DNA of 64,000 nucleotides from Zunongwangia pacifica. Lineage in GTDB: Bacteria; Bacteroidota; Bacteroidia; Flavobacteriales; Flavobacteriaceae. Position numbers and translations under genes: made by a program. The stretch is from the NCBI RefSeq assembly GCF_023499215.1, contig NZ_JAKHSK010000004.1, forward strand, positions 1 through 64,000, read 5' to 3'. Of this stretch, positions 43,587-52,627 are shown in pieces (within the stretch, counting starts at the first letter, position 1; each line of letters starts with the position of its first letter). Below the pieces are notes generated by a model. That model did no database searches and was not told the DNA's origin. It saw only the letters and a list, made by a program, of their open reading frames with translations.

Positions 43587-45428
43587 TTAAATAGGTATTT
43601 CAATGATGCTTATCATCCCTTTTTCAGTGTTTTCCATATGAAATATGCCCTGATGATAAGATACTCTGGATTGTATGTTTTTTATCCCCATACCTTTTGT
43701 GACTTCATTTTTTAACCCGATACCATTATCTTCAACCTGAAGACTACAGGTGTTTTCATCACAATTTATAGTGATATCAACAACGGTGGCTTTGGAATGT
43801 TTTATAATATTAGAAATAAGCTCCTGAAAAATTCGGTACATATTAACGGCTTTTATACTGGCTATGGTATGATCATTTCCCAGCAGGGTAAGGTTCACTT
43901 CTATTGGCGTGTTTTTAAAAAGTTCCAGGTCCTGGCGAATGGTCTTGTATAAGCCAATGCTTTCTATCTCTTTAGGTGAGATTTGATAGATTAAGGTACG
44001 AAATTGTTCTTTGGCAAGATTAAATATTCCAGAGAACTGTTTTTCATTTTTATAAGGCGCTTCAAGTAAAAGCCGTAAGGCATTCATGGTATTTCCCAGA
44101 CCATCGTGAAGGTTTCTGGCAATGATCTGGCGTTCGTTTTCCTGGACTTCAATAAGTTCTTTACTTAATTTTTCGCTTTTTAGTTTGGCAGCGGCCAGGT
44201 TTTGATTCATTTCATTCAGCTCTTTTCTGTAATTCAGTAAAAAGGCGATGGTCAAACTTATAATTTCAAAAGCAACGCTGTTAATGATGTTTCCCGGAGG
44301 CATATAAATAGTAGCGCCTCCTATCTGGAAGGTATTGGTGATGTAGAATAGTAGCGAAAGGATGAGTAAAAAGTTACAGCAGATATAATACAACGCCTGT
44401 TTATTCTTCTTAAAAATCGAATAGAAAAGATTAACTATAAGAACCAGTAAATTGATTAGAAAAAGCAGGAATAATAATAGTCGATACTGATTAAAAAAGG
44501 CGATGTTATGCGGAATGATCATCTTAATTACTACAAACAAGATGAGTATAAAGAGGATGAAGTTGTTAAGAAAGTTTAATACTGAATTCCATTTAGGGAA
44601 ATGCTCTTTATGAGCGGTAAAATATTGAAATACCTTTGTGTGAAAATAAGAGGCTAGTAAGACAAAGAACATTTTTGGAAAACGTATCCAAAAGCTATGA
44701 ATAAAGTCTGGTACCAACAGCGCATCATACATATATTCTATAGCATTAAAGGCCATCATGCTTAAAATATACCCAAACATAAACCCATAAAGCTTTTTTC
44801 GAATAAGGATAAACAGAAATAAATTAAATAAAGCGGTAAAAATAAAATAGCCAAAATACCGTCCTAAGAGGAAAGAATTATTGGCCTCGTAAATAAGAAT
44901 ATCTTCAACGGTAGTAAAATCTGTTGGGAAGTAAAGATTGGAATGTCCCTGTAATTTTGTTTTTAAAATTAAGGTTTTGGTTTCAAAAGGTTTCATTTCA
45001 ACCTTAAAAGAAAGACATCTAATTGCTGTTGGTCTTTCTTCCAGTTTTTGAGCAACCGAGGTTTCACCAATCTGCTCCAGTTGGCCATTTTTCAATTCAT
45101 ATAAAGTGAATAAAATTCCGTCGTTATAGAAACTCCAATAATAATTTTCTGCCGAAGGCTGATCGTTTTTAACCGTTAACGAGAAATAATTAAAACATTT
45201 CGTAAAACCAAGATTTACCATTCGGCTGGGCTGCATATCTTCAAACTGCCCATTTTTATAATGCTGAATAATCTCTTTGGAAGTTTTTTCTTCGCAGTCC
45301 TGAAATCTTTTGAAAAAATTGACAATATGGTTGGGGTACACTCCTTTTACAAAAAGCGTATCATCTTCTGAAGCGTTCGCTGAAAGTGCCAGAAGAAAGC
45401 AAAAAAGAATAAAACACCTGTTTAGCAC
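43587..45428 (-). CDS. 7TMR-DISM sensor histidine kinase of the HisKA_3 type
   Basis: This 613-residue kinase has a signal peptide (about residues 1-20) and a periplasmic DISMED2-like jelly-roll domain (about 30-170). Seven transmembrane helices follow (about 185-390), then a short coiled coil and the HisKA_3 dimerisation domain with His441 in ARNLHDGLGNTMNALR. A HATPase domain with DNGIGL and GMGIKNI ends the protein. The 7TMR-DISM class is thought to sense carbohydrates or other ligands through the extracellular domain. It phosphorylates the LuxR-type regulator encoded immediately downstream. Confidence 0.88.
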   Translation of the reverse strand: MLNRCFILFCFLLALSANASEDDTLFVKGVYPNHIVNFFKRFQDCEEKTSKEIIQHYKNGQFEDMQPSRMVNLGFTKCFNYFSLTVKNDQPSAENYYWSFYNDGILFTLYELKNGQLEQIGETSVAQKLEERPTAIRCLSFKVEMKPFETKTLILKTKLQGHSNLYFPTDFTTVEDILIYEANNSFLLGRYFGYFIFTALFNLFLFILIRKKLYGFMFGYILSMMAFNAIEYMYDALLVPDFIHSFWIRFPKMFFVLLASYFHTKVFQYFTAHKEHFPKWNSVLNFLNNFILFILILFVVIKMIIPHNIAFFNQYRLLLFLLFLINLLVLIVNLFYSIFKKNKQALYYICCNFLLILSLLFYITNTFQIGGATIYMPPGNIINSVAFEIISLTIAFLLNYRKELNEMNQNLAAAKLKSEKLSKELIEVQENERQIIARNLHDGLGNTMNALRLLLEAPYKNEKQFSGIFNLAKEQFRTLIYQISPKEIESIGLYKTIRQDLELFKNTPIEVNLTLLGNDHTIASIKAVNMYRIFQELISNIIKHSKATVVDITINCDENTCSLQVEDNGIGLKNEVTKGMGIKNIQSRVSYHQGIFHMENTEKGMISIIEIPI

Positions 45429-45522
45429 GTTAATTTCCAGTGATTTGGAGCGTAACTAAATTTAGCTAAATAGATTGAAGGATACATACCCAATGACAGG
45501 TATTTTTTAAATAGCATTGAAA

Positions 45523-46821
45523 TTAGTCGATTGCAAGATCGATTTTTAAGATTTTACCATACTTTTTTATAATTTCAATGTCATTTTCAGATTCAATCGC
45601 TTCTAAAGCACTGTTGAAGAAAAATGTAGCTTCTCTACGAATAATCTCTTTATAATATGCTTCTTTTTGTTCTTGTTGAAGTAAATATTGAAACATCACG
45701 CCTATTTTTTGAATAATGATTAGATCGTGAGAGCAATAAGTTCTAATCGTTACCAGCACATTATAGAGTAAATCTTTAAAATCTACGGTATTCAATTTTA
45801 AAAGGCATTTATCTTCCCGTTTTACAATGCTACAGTCCTTTTTTAGCATTCTTAGCGCCAGTAATTCGGTTAAATAATCAATGGCATTTACTGCGGTGCC
45901 GGGATCGTTAATGCCAGGCGACATCGCCTTGGCAATAATTTCAGTAATTTGTTTAAAAGCCAGCACATAATTATCGGCAACAAGTTCTTTACGTGCAAAA
46001 TTGAAATTCGCTAAAATTTCATCTACGTTATCATTATCCAGTTTTTTTTCTGAACGGAATACCGGCGTGCCTTTTAAAATAAAGATTCCTTTCACCGGAA
46101 GAATATGAAATTTTGTTTCTAATTCTTCACAAAGGTCTAGCATGTTTGCTATGGATAGGTTCTGGAAATAGCCACTTTTCTGTGCTGTATATACATGCCA
46201 GTTGTCGGTATTTGGAAAGTTATCGGTTTGATTGCGTTCACTGTCCAATAACTTAGAAAGTCTTTTTTTAGATTGGTGGTGAATATGCTCAAGGATATTA
46301 CTTATTTGGATGCTTTGAGAAATAGTATGGATAAAATAGATAAACGCTCCCATACAGATCACTGTAAAAAGGATACCCAAAAACACCGAAAATCCGGGTA
46401 ATTTTTTTGGTGAAACATCGGGATTGATGGCGACCATGATAAAAATACAATAGAGTATGGTGGCAAGATAGATCCCTAACACGGTTTGGTGTTTACGATC
46501 TGAAATTAAGCCGGGCAATAATCTTGGCGAGTAATTATTGGTAGCCTGGTTTAGCAACACCATCACCATCGAAAAGCTAAATACCATCATCGAGATGAGT
46601 CCTGTAATGATTGCCCCTAAAACGCTTAATGCGGTATCTCCGCTATTAACAATAAGAGAGGGAAAGTTCTTTCTTAAAAGGTCTGACGCTCCATATTCTT
46701 CCAGGAATAGTGTGATAAATGTAAATAAAAACCCAAGTAAAGCAATTACTGTTGGATAAAATGCAATTCGGCTACGAATAGCATTAAAAAAAGAGAGTAG
46801 CCGGGTAAATAGTTTTTTCAT
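45523..46821 (-). CDS. DUF2254-like membrane protein
   Basis: This 432-residue protein has four hydrophobic helices in its first 170 residues (near 20-40, 60-85, 110-130 and 140-165). A soluble C-terminal domain follows, containing ISPGINDPGTAVNAIDYL and LTELLALRMLKKD, the signature region of the DUF2254 family. The function of the family is unknown. It diverges from hsp20; the 171-bp gap carries repeated sequences near the hsp20 promoter. Confidence 0.82.
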   Translation of the reverse strand: MKKLFTRLLSFFNAIRSRIAFYPTVIALLGFLFTFITLFLEEYGASDLLRKNFPSLIVNSGDTALSVLGAIITGLISMMVFSFSMVMVLLNQATNNYSPRLLPGLISDRKHQTVLGIYLATILYCIFIMVAINPDVSPKKLPGFSVFLGILFTVICMGAFIYFIHTISQSIQISNILEHIHHQSKKRLSKLLDSERNQTDNFPNTDNWHVYTAQKSGYFQNLSIANMLDLCEELETKFHILPVKGIFILKGTPVFRSEKKLDNDNVDEILANFNFARKELVADNYVLAFKQITEIIAKAMSPGINDPGTAVNAIDYLTELLALRMLKKDCSIVKREDKCLLKLNTVDFKDLLYNVLVTIRTYCSHDLIIIQKIGVMFQYLLQQEQKEAYYKEIIRREATFFFNSALEAIESENDIEIIKKYGKILKIDLAID

Positions 46822-46865
46822 TTGTCAGTTAATATGGGGGCTAATATAGCTGTAAAAATACTAAA

Positions 46866-46889
46866 CATGTTAAAAAGTCATGTTAAAAA
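46866..46889. repeat. Tandem CATGTTAAAAA repeat upstream of hsp20
   Basis: CATGTTAAAAA occurs at 46866-46876 and again at 46879-46889, exact copies with a 13-bp period. It lies between divergent DUF2254 and hsp20 genes, about 104 bp before the hsp20 ATG. It could be a binding site for a regulator, but resembles no heat-shock operator I recognise (not CIRCE). Confidence 0.45.
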
Positions 46890-46992
46890 CCTTAAAAACT
46901 GCCAAAATGGCGTTAAATTTTAATTGGAATTCAAATTGCTAATAGATAAATGTTCTTAAAAGAAATAAAGTTTAACAAAAAATATAAAAGTT

Positions 46993-47433
46993 ATGAGTTT
47001 AATTAAGAGAAATGAAAATTGGTTACCATCTGTATTCGATGATATGTTTAAAACAGATTGGTTAGGAGGAACTACAAATGTGAATAATATAGGAACAAGA
47101 ATTCCTGCGGTTAATATTCACGAATCAGATGAGAATTTTATCGTTGAAGTGGCAGCTCCCGGAAAATCTAAAGAAGATTTTAAAATTGAGTTGGATAATG
47201 ATGTATTAACCATTTCGGCTGAAGATAAATTAGAAAAAGAAACTTCAGAAAAAAATGGAAAATATACTCGTAAAGAATTTAGCTATAGCACATTTAAAAG
47301 AGCATTTAGTTTACCAGATACAGTAGATAACTCTAAAATCTCTGCAAATTACAATAACGGAGTTTTAGAAATTGCGCTTCCAAAAAAGGAAGAAGCTAAA
47401 GTGCAGGCTAAAAGAATGATAGCAATATCATAA
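46993..47433 (+). CDS. Small heat shock protein (Hsp20/alpha-crystallin)
   Basis: This 146-residue ATP-independent holdase has a short N-terminal arm (residues 1-38). The alpha-crystallin domain (about 40-135) has PAVNIHESDENFIVEVAAPG, and FKRAFSLPDTVDNSKISANY leading to NGVLEIALPKKEE, the conserved ALPK-type ending. The C-terminal tail has an I-x-I-like AIS ending. These proteins bind unfolded proteins as oligomers in the cytoplasm. It stands alone with its own terminator. Confidence 0.93.
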   Translation: MSLIKRNENWLPSVFDDMFKTDWLGGTTNVNNIGTRIPAVNIHESDENFIVEVAAPGKSKEDFKIELDNDVLTISAEDKLEKETSEKNGKYTRKEFSYSTFKRAFSLPDTVDNSKISANYNNGVLEIALPKKEEAKVQAKRMIAIS

Positions 47434-47461
47434 GTTTAGGTTATTTAGTTAGTTAAAAGTG

Positions 47462-47489
47462 AAAAGCCGAATCGTGAGATTCGGCTTTT
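47462..47489 (+). terminator. Terminator after hsp20
   Basis: AAAAGCCGAATC (47462-47473) and GATTCGGCTTTT (47478-47489) form a perfect 12-bp stem with loop GTGA, followed by T's. The converging minus-strand gene ends 30 bp further on, so it may serve both. Confidence 0.85.
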
Positions 47490-47518
47490 TTATGCTATTT
47501 AAGCTTTTAAAGCTTCAA

Positions 47519-48115
47519 TTATTTGCTGTTTTCTTCAGGGATATATCTTAGAAAATACATGGTGTCTCCACTAGGATGTTCCCATTTATTGAAAAGCTGG
47601 AATCCAAATTTTTGATAAACAATAGCGTTTTTACGCATTCTGGTTTCTGCATATAGCGGTAAATTATAAAGCTTAGCGCGTCTATAGAATTCATTTTTCA
47701 TTTGTACGCCAACCTGTGTCCCGGGGCCACGGGATTCTTTAAGAATTCCCCAAAACCAGCAGTACAGATATTCGCCTTCCTGTGGGCGTTGTTTTTTAAT
47801 GTAATTCTGGGTTTTTACAATTTTGTAGGCATTTTTTATACCGGTTACTTTAAAAACCAGTTTTAGCTCAGACCATGCATTCTTCCAAAAACTATCGTCT
47901 TTTTTGCTCGTTCTAAATAAAATAGCAATACCGTTTCCATCTTCACTTACAATAAGCGCATCTTTTTCAATGGCTTTATTAACCATGTGTATCGCAAGGT
48001 ATTCATATCTTCTGTGCTCGTTTCCCCCCTTTTTAACGATATCCATCGACGATGGGATTTCTTTTAAAAGAGTGGTCACTTTTTTAATGATATCTGCTTT
48101 TTCTTCCTGAGTCAA
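47519..48115 (-). CDS. GNAT-like N-acetyltransferase family protein
   Basis: This 198-residue protein resembles GNAT acetyltransferases in its last third: LYCWFWGILKESRGPGTQVGVQM includes the acetyl-CoA-binding R-G-x-G-T-type turn, and YAETRMRKNAIVYQKFGFQ carries the usual N-x-x-x-Y-x-x-x-GF ending. The first 90 residues are helical and variable. The acceptor is unknown. It has its own transcription unit between convergent hsp20 and divergent M28 peptidase genes. Confidence 0.72.
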   Translation of the reverse strand: MTQEEKADIIKKVTTLLKEIPSSMDIVKKGGNEHRRYEYLAIHMVNKAIEKDALIVSEDGNGIAILFRTSKKDDSFWKNAWSELKLVFKVTGIKNAYKIVKTQNYIKKQRPQEGEYLYCWFWGILKESRGPGTQVGVQMKNEFYRRAKLYNLPLYAETRMRKNAIVYQKFGFQLFNKWEHPSGDTMYFLRYIPEENSK

Positions 48116-48301
48116 AATACGATGTTTTTAGACTGCGAATATAACAAAAATCAAGAGTTTTTCTGGTTGGCCATGGTGCGGTAATTTTGTGATTGGTTGT
48201 TACTAAATTTTATTTCCAGGTGATATAAATTCAGGTTTACGTCCCTTAATTTTTATATTGATTGATTTTGTAGTTAATTTAAGCGAAAATATATCCCGAT
48301 A

Positions 48302-49684
48302 ATGAAGAAAATTCTTTTCCCTATTTTATTGCTTTTCGTACTGTCGGTTTTTGGACAGTCATCAAAAGAAAGTGATTCAGCAACAATCAGAGAAATTTAT
48401 AATAATGCCTTAACCAATGGTAAAAGCTATGATTGGTTAGCCCATTTATCAAATAATATTGGCGGTAGGTTATCGGGATCTTATAATGCCCAGCGGGCGG
48501 TAGACTACACTAAAAAAGAGTTGGATAGTCTTGGTTTAGATAAAGTTTGGTTGCAGGAAGTGATGGTACCAAAATGGACTCGGGGTGTTCGTGAATATGC
48601 ATATATCGAAACCATTCCGGGAAGTTCTACACCTATTAATATTTGTGCTTTGGGAGGCTCTGTTGCCACACCTGAAGAAGGAACTAAAGCTGAAGTTATC
48701 GAAGTGCAGGGTGTTGAAGAGCTTGCGGCACTTGGTGAAGAAAAAATTAAAGGTAAAATCGTCTTTTTTAACCGACCAATGGACGCGACAAATATCCATA
48801 CGTTTAAAGCTTATGGAGGAGCGGTAGATCAACGCGCTAATGGTGCGGCTGAGGCTTCAAAATATGGAGCTGTTGGTGTACTGGTAAGATCAATGAATCT
48901 TGGCATTGATGAATATCCGCATGCCGGAGCGATGTATTACGGCAATACTCCTGAAGTGCAAAAAATCCCGGCGGCTGCTATTAGTACCAAGGATGCAGAA
49001 TATTTAAGTTCGGTGTTAAAGCTGCAAAAAGATCTTAAAGTGTATTTTAAAATGAATTGCGAAGCCCATCCCGATGTAAAGAGTTATAATGTGATTGGAG
49101 AAATTACAGGTAGCCAGTATCCCGATGAATATATTGTTGTGGGTGGGCATTTAGATTCTTGGGATTTAGGCGATGGTTCTCACGATGATGGGGCTGGTTG
49201 TGTGCAATCGATGGAAGTATTGCGTCTTTTTAAAGAAATGGGATATCAGCCAAAACGAAGTGTACGCGTAGTCTTGTTTATGAATGAAGAGAATGGATTG
49301 CGAGGCGGACTAAAATATGCTGAGGTGGCTAAAGAAAAAAACGAAGATCATATTTTTGCTTTAGAAAGTGATTCGGGCGGATTTACGCCAAGAGGCTTTA
49401 CTTTTCATGCAGATGATGCTCAGCTTAAAAAGCTACAAAACTGGGCGCCGTTATTTGCTCCGTACTACTTACATATTTTTCAGCAGGGAGAAGGCGGTGC
49501 AGATATAGGTCCTCTTGAAGGCGATGGAACGGTTTTGGCCGGTTTGCAACCCGATTCGCAGCGGTATTTCGATTATCATCATGCCACTACAGATACCTTT
49601 GATAAAATTAATAAAAGAGAGCTCGAATTAGGGGCAGCCAGTATGGCCGCTCTTATTTACCTGGTAGATAAATACGGTTTATAA
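48302..49684 (+). CDS. Secreted M28 family aminopeptidase
   Basis: This 460-residue zinc peptidase has a signal peptide (about residues 1-18, ending FGQS) and a PA-like inserted segment (about 125-215). The dizinc catalytic domain has ligands in GGHLDSWDLGDGSHDDGAG (His and bridging Asp), MNEENG (catalytic Glu and Glu ligand), ESDSGG (Asp) and HHATTDTFDKI (His). It matches peptidase family M28 (carboxypeptidase Q or aminopeptidase S-like). It releases amino acids from peptides outside the cytoplasm. The next gene starts right after its stop codon. Confidence 0.92.
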   Translation: MKKILFPILLLFVLSVFGQSSKESDSATIREIYNNALTNGKSYDWLAHLSNNIGGRLSGSYNAQRAVDYTKKELDSLGLDKVWLQEVMVPKWTRGVREYAYIETIPGSSTPINICALGGSVATPEEGTKAEVIEVQGVEELAALGEEKIKGKIVFFNRPMDATNIHTFKAYGGAVDQRANGAAEASKYGAVGVLVRSMNLGIDEYPHAGAMYYGNTPEVQKIPAAAISTKDAEYLSSVLKLQKDLKVYFKMNCEAHPDVKSYNVIGEITGSQYPDEYIVVGGHLDSWDLGDGSHDDGAGCVQSMEVLRLFKEMGYQPKRSVRVVLFMNEENGLRGGLKYAEVAKEKNEDHIFALESDSGGFTPRGFTFHADDAQLKKLQNWAPLFAPYYLHIFQQGEGGADIGPLEGDGTVLAGLQPDSQRYFDYHHATTDTFDKINKRELELGAASMAALIYLVDKYGL

Positions 49685-50092
49685 GTGATAACGTTCCCGG
49701 CGATTAACATATCAAATCCAAATTTTAGCAGGGAGGAAGACTTAACTTCTTTTTTGCTTATGGATGCTTTTATCTATAACAATGCTGAAGCTTATTTTCA
49801 GGAATATTTAAATGAACATTTTTTTTGTGATAGCAACGGTAAAATCTTTAAAATTATCGGCAAAAAACAACCAAAATCAATCTTTAGAAAAGTCTTTTTC
49901 TTTTTGCCCAATAGCTATAAAATTGAATTGGTTTTTGAAGCGACTAATGAGTATCTGACTTTAAATGATCTACGTGATTTTATGATTGAAAGAGTAAAAA
50001 CTTTAGGCTATGGCAATTTTGAAGTAAAATGGATTTTAGAACTTAGAAAGGCAAATTCTTATCAAGAATTAATTTTAGGAAAGCAAAACTAG
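49685..50092 (+). CDS. Hypothetical protein coupled to the M28 peptidase gene
   Basis: This is a 135-residue protein of unknown function with no signal peptide or membrane helix. The frame opens with GTG at 49685, directly after the peptidase stop (TAA-GTG), and is mostly alpha/beta with several aromatic residues. A moderately basic middle (KKQPKSIFRKVFFFLP) is the only unusual stretch. The start is uncertain, as the first in-frame ATG lies well inside (residue 26). It could be read by coupling from the peptidase. Confidence 0.55.
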   Translation: MITFPAINISNPNFSREEDLTSFLLMDAFIYNNAEAYFQEYLNEHFFCDSNGKIFKIIGKKQPKSIFRKVFFFLPNSYKIELVFEATNEYLTLNDLRDFMIERVKTLGYGNFEVKWILELRKANSYQELILGKQN

Positions 50093-50166
50093 CTATCTTG
50101 TAATATTGTAGGTTTTTTAAAGCAATTTTTTAATGATAAATCAATCTGAAGCCAGATAAAACCCAT

Positions 50167-50174
50167 TATCTTTG
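50167..50174 (+). promoter_or_regulatory. Candidate -7 promoter box of the MATE gene
   Basis: TATCTTTG fits TAnnTTTG exactly and ends 18 bp before the preferred TTG start at 50193. It overlaps any longer start at 50172, which argues for the shorter protein. Confidence 0.4.
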
Positions 50175-50192
50175 CGGACTAAATTTTTGGTT

Positions 50193-51566
50193 TTGCAGCT
50201 TTCAGATTACACAAAGGAATTCGGGAAAAATCTAAACATCGCTTATCCGGTGATGTTAGGACAATTAGGGCATGTACTTGTAGGACTAGCCGATAATCTT
50301 ATGGTTGGTAGGCTAGGAGCAGCTCCCCTTGCAGCAGTTTCTCTGGGAAATAGTTTGGTATTTATCGCACTATCCCTGGGAATCGGTTTTTCTTTTGCGA
50401 TCACTCCACTTATTGCTGAAGCCGATGGCTCTGGCGACATAGAAAAGGGGAGAAGTTATTTTCATCATGGGATTATTCTCTGCGGAATAAACGGAATTCT
50501 TCTTTTTTTGCTGCTTCTATTGGCAAAACCACTTTTATATTATCTGGATCAGCCACCAGAAGTGGTCGAATACGCTATACCTTATCTCGAAATTGTAGCT
50601 TTTTCGATGCTTCCTTTAATGATATTCCAGGCCTACAAACAATTTGCCGATGGTTTATCCCAAACCAAATATTCGATGTATGCCACCATATTGGCCAATG
50701 TGGTTAACGTACTGTTCAATTATTTATTAATCTATGGAGTTTGGGTTTTTCCAGAACTCGGTTTAGAAGGAGCAGCCATAGGTACTTTAATCTCAAGGTT
50801 CTTTATGCTTTGGTTTATTTGGGAGATTTTAAGGCGAAAATCGAAGTTTAAAGCCTATTTTGTCTGGTCTAAAAAAGAACTTTTTAAAGCCGATATTTTC
50901 AAAAAGATATTAAGTCTAGGTTTCCCAACAGCGCTACAAATGTTTTTTGAAGTTGCAATTTTCACAGCTACCGTATTCCTGGCGGGACTTTTAGGAACAA
51001 ATCCGCAGGCAGCAAACCAAATTGCTTTAAATTTAGCCTCGATGACATTTATGATCGCTGTAGGATTAGGGGTTACGGCAACCATTCGTGTTGGGAATCA
51101 AAAAGGATTGCATCATTATAAAGAGTTGCGTAGAATTGCAATGTCGGTATTTTTGCTGGTCTTTATTATCGAAGCCATATTCGCAGTAGGTTTTATTTTA
51201 CTTAAAGACTGGCTGCCTACTTTTTATATTGAAAATGCCGAAGTTGTACTTTTATCATCGCAATTATTAATCGTAGCGGCATTATTTCAGTTAAGTGATG
51301 GCATGCAGGTGGTGATTCTTGGTGCACTACGGGGGTTACAAGACGTAAAAGTACCCACAGCGATTTGTTTTGTCGCTTACTGGATTATCGGTTTTCCGGT
51401 GTCCTGGTATTTTGGAAAAGCTGAAAATATGGGAAGTATGGGCATCTGGATGGGCTTATTGGCAGGATTAACCGCTTCTGCATTAATGTTGTATTTTAGG
51501 TTCAATTATTTAAGCCATAAATTGATTGCGAATAAATCAAAAGAAATTAAAAACGAAACTGTTTAA
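50193..51566 (+). CDS. MATE family efflux transporter
   Basis: This 457-residue inner-membrane exporter has about 12 hydrophobic helices in two similar halves. The first half opens with LSDYTKEFGKNLNIAYPVML and has GLADNLMVGRLG, and the second has ALQMFFEVAIFTATVFLAGL and GVTATIRVGNQKG. These are typical of the NorM/DinF-type MATE family, which expels cationic drugs or metabolites in exchange for H+ or Na+. The start is TTG at 50193, matching the usual LSxYTKEF beginning; further TTGs at 50172 and 50187 are possible. The substrate is unknown. Confidence 0.88.
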   Translation: MQLSDYTKEFGKNLNIAYPVMLGQLGHVLVGLADNLMVGRLGAAPLAAVSLGNSLVFIALSLGIGFSFAITPLIAEADGSGDIEKGRSYFHHGIILCGINGILLFLLLLLAKPLLYYLDQPPEVVEYAIPYLEIVAFSMLPLMIFQAYKQFADGLSQTKYSMYATILANVVNVLFNYLLIYGVWVFPELGLEGAAIGTLISRFFMLWFIWEILRRKSKFKAYFVWSKKELFKADIFKKILSLGFPTALQMFFEVAIFTATVFLAGLLGTNPQAANQIALNLASMTFMIAVGLGVTATIRVGNQKGLHHYKELRRIAMSVFLLVFIIEAIFAVGFILLKDWLPTFYIENAEVVLLSSQLLIVAALFQLSDGMQVVILGALRGLQDVKVPTAICFVAYWIIGFPVSWYFGKAENMGSMGIWMGLLAGLTASALMLYFRFNYLSHKLIANKSKEIKNETV

Positions 51567-51578
51567 AAATAATATACA

Positions 51579-51809
51579 ATGGAATTTCCTAAATTTTTAT
51601 TGGGTGATAATACTGATTATTCAGATGCGATTTTTGTAATTCATACTGAGTTTCCCCGTTTTATCATTAATCTTGAAAATGATGAGGTAGAATGGTTGGA
51701 AGATTTTGATAAAGCTGATGAAGAAGAACTGGCAAATGAAGCCGAAAGTTTAATTCAGCAGGCTAATGATTTCTACGATCGTGAAGTAGCTCGATACGAG
51801 GAAGATTAA
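51579..51809 (+). CDS. Small conserved acidic hypothetical protein
   Basis: This 76-residue protein is strongly acidic in its second half (ENDEVEWLEDFDKADEEELANEAESL). It has no signal peptide, membrane helix or recognised motif. The start ATG lies 12 bp after the MATE stop, so co-transcription is likely. The short aromatic, basic beta-rich first third may form a small fold with a helical tail; function unknown. Confidence 0.6.
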   Translation: MEFPKFLLGDNTDYSDAIFVIHTEFPRFIINLENDEVEWLEDFDKADEEELANEAESLIQQANDFYDREVARYEED

Positions 51810-51834
51810 AACAGTAAATCATCTCATGGAAAGC

Positions 51835-51895
51835 CCATGGTGCACTTGTTAGAAAATGATTTTAATTTCGAGGTTTGCCTTGACGTAGTTAATAT
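51835..51895 (+). repeat. Degenerate dispersed intergenic repeat, possible fragment
   Basis: TTTCGAGGTTTGCCTTGACG near 51868-51887, followed by TAGTTAAT, resembles the tail segment of the copies at 35788 and 59345 (GGCTTGCCCCGATGTAGTT type). The palindromic core is missing. It is listed as a fragment only. Confidence 0.3.
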
Positions 51896-51915
51896 CGATT
51901 ATCGAGTAAAAAAGC

Positions 51916-52482
51916 ATGGAAGAATTAATTGAATTAGACCACAAATTATTCCTTTATTTAAACAATCTAGGTTCTGAAACCTGGGATGGGATGTGGATCG
52001 TTATTAGCGATAAATGGATGGCGATCCCACTTTATGCTTTATTACTATTTCTTCTCTTTAAAAAATTTGACTGGAAGTACAGTGTGGTAACGATGGTTTG
52101 CATAGCGTTGTTAATTACCTGTACCGACCAGATGTCTAATGTTTTTAAAGACTTTTTTATGCGTCCGCGTCCCTGTAGGCAGGAAGGCGTAACCGAATTT
52201 GCCAGGATTATAGCAGAGCGATGTGGGAAATACGGATTTTACTCGGCACATGCTTCAAGTACTTTTGCTTTGGCCTTTTTTTTAGGATCTATCTTTAAAA
52301 AGAAAATTCCAAGCCTAATCGGGTATCTTCTGGTTTGGGCTTCCTTGGTAGCTTATAGCCGTATTTATCTTGGGGTGCATTATCCCGGGGACATACTTAT
52401 AGGGGCTATTTTTGGAATATTATATGGTTATCTACTTTATTTACTCCAACAGTTTGCAGTTAAAAAGCTAAAATTGGTTTAA
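51916..52482 (+). CDS. PAP2 family membrane phosphatase
   Basis: This 188-residue integral membrane protein has about five hydrophobic helices. The acid-phosphatase signature is split as KDFFMRPRPC (K-x6-RP), YSAHASSTFA (in place of PSGH) and SRIYLGVHYPGDI (SR-x5-H-x3-D). PAP2 enzymes dephosphorylate lipid phosphates such as undecaprenyl diphosphate or phosphatidate. The first helix precedes a short polar loop (SETWDGMWIVIS). No lipid specificity can be assigned. Confidence 0.88.
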   Translation: MEELIELDHKLFLYLNNLGSETWDGMWIVISDKWMAIPLYALLLFLLFKKFDWKYSVVTMVCIALLITCTDQMSNVFKDFFMRPRPCRQEGVTEFARIIAERCGKYGFYSAHASSTFALAFFLGSIFKKKIPSLIGYLLVWASLVAYSRIYLGVHYPGDILIGAIFGILYGYLLYLLQQFAVKKLKLV

Positions 52483-52623
52483 CTAATATAATAAGAGAAT
52501 TTTTGTTGTAATAGTATTCACCTTTATATAGCTTAAGGTTCTTCTTCTTTAAGCTCATCAACCTTTACTCGATCAGCGGGATAAAGTTCCTATTCGTTCT
52601 CAGGAGCTTGCCTTGGGGTCATT
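52483..52623. other. Intergenic sequence between the PAP2 gene and the IS
   Basis: This 141-bp stretch holds a weak hairpin GCTTAA/TTAAGC (52531-52554). It ends with GAGCTTGCCTTGGGG (52604-52618), which looks like part of a dispersed repeat. The IS begins 6 bp later. Confidence 0.35.
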
Positions 52624-52627
52624 GAAG

